From Alphaproteobacteria bacterium (lineage in GTDB: Bacteria; Pseudomonadota; Alphaproteobacteria; Micavibrionales; Micavibrionaceae): a stretch of 5,402 nucleotides of DNA. The position numbers and the translations under genes are program-made. Location: the NCBI GenBank assembly GCA_023301785.1, contig JALZUF010000163.1, forward strand, positions 1 to 5,402, given 5' to 3'. How positions within the stretch are numbered: the first letter of the stretch is position 1; each line of letters begins with the position of its first letter. Positions 5,266-5,402 of this stretch are shown here, piece after piece. The notes under the pieces are model-generated. The model did not search any database. It was not told the DNA's origin and saw only the letters and a list, made by a program, of their open reading frames with translations.

Positions 5266-5402
5266 CATTCACTTCGCCGCTACTTCAGCTCCGCAAAGAA
5301 GGAAAAGATTTTAGATTGAGTTCCGTTTTTATTTTTTCATTTTTAAACAATTTATTTTGCTGCAGTTTCTTGCTCGGTCTTCCCCTTTTCCTCTCTTTCT
5401 CC
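5259..5402 (+). other. Noncoding 3' region, possibly entering the 3' LTR
   Basis: These 144 bases hold no frame of note. After a short mixed stretch there is a purine run at 5295-5308, then T-rich sequence at 5325-5360, then an unbroken pyrimidine run from 5378 to the end. No AATAAA is seen on the plus strand. The LTR edge cannot be fixed, since a TG start is not immediately next to the purine run and no second LTR copy is present for comparison. Confidence 0.6.
5295..5308 (+). promoter_or_regulatory. Candidate polypurine tract (plus-strand DNA primer)
   Basis: AAAGAAGGAAAAGA is 14 purines in a row, 36 bases after the pol stop and followed at once by a T run. A polypurine tract resists RNase H and primes plus-strand synthesis directly upstream of the 3' LTR, so place and composition fit. 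The next TG, where an LTR might start, is at 5317, eight bases past the tract, which is farther than usual. Confidence 0.55.

Larger units (their letters stand above)
1..5402 (+). mobile_element. Ty3/gypsy-type LTR retrotransposon, internal region, 5' truncated by the window
   Basis: The whole window reads as one retroelement: gag with a CCHC knuckle, then pol in the order protease, reverse transcriptase, RNase H, integrase. Integrase placed after RNase H distinguishes Ty3/gypsy from Ty1/copia. The YIDD reverse transcriptase, the DD35E integrase and the GPY/F module fit Metaviridae. No env-like frame follows pol and no chromodomain is seen. The 5' LTR, primer binding site and gag start lie upstream of the window. 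The 3' LTR is either beyond the end or only begun in the last ~85 bases. Both coding frames are intact, so the copy is not visibly decayed. The superfamily is secure; the clade and host are not determined. Confidence 0.95.

Noticed and set aside
5301..5391. Inverted match GGAAAAG / CTTTTCC in the 3' region as a terminator-like hairpin
   Set aside because: Seven bases separated by nearly 80 bases in simple-sequence DNA; not a convincing structure.
1..5402. CRISPR array, riboswitch, tRNA, bacterial operon or a new defence system
   Set aside because: No spaced repeats, RNA-gene folds or bacterial signals are seen, and the coding content is fully explained by one eukaryotic retrotransposon.

Overview
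The window is the internal region of a long terminal repeat (LTR) retrotransposon of the Ty3/gypsy (Metaviridae) type, in sense orientation and cut inside gag at its 5' edge. The host must be a eukaryote. The style of the Gag and Pol proteins (no chromodomain, retrovirus-like -1 frameshift, CCHC Gag, GPY/F integrase) suggests an animal, most likely an invertebrate, but nothing in the sequence fixes the species. No cellular gene, tRNA, rRNA or minus-strand gene is supported.

Layout. Positions 1-1191 are a gag frame that is already open at base 1. It has an acidic, proline-rich N-terminal part with an 18-bp tandem repeat, then a capsid-like region, then one CCHC zinc knuckle. Positions 1185-5258 are pol, in the -1 frame relative to gag, with the order protease, linker, reverse transcriptase, RNase H, integrase (HHCC, DD35E, GPY/F), and a C-terminal extension of about 200 residues. 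After the pol stop come about 144 noncoding bases with a polypurine tract candidate and a T-rich and pyrimidine-rich tail. Neither complete LTR nor the primer binding site can be seen.

How it works together. Gag ends at 1191. Six bases before the stop codon is a GGGAAAC heptamer, phased exactly as G GGA AAC in the gag frame. Five bases after it begins an 11-pair hairpin that can fold further into an H-type pseudoknot. A fraction of ribosomes should slip back one base and make a Gag-Pol fusion, giving the usual excess of Gag over enzymes. All catalytic residues that can be checked are present and both frames are uninterrupted, so the copy looks recently active, or at least coding-competent.

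Least ordinary are the two ends of the polyprotein. The Gag N-terminus and the Pol C-terminus both carry acidic/proline-rich low-complexity sequence with a common DDE...IDLDDDP pattern. The Pol tail then switches to a strongly basic segment with an AT-hook (KRGRPP), a plausible DNA or chromatin tether for the integrase in place of a chromodomain.
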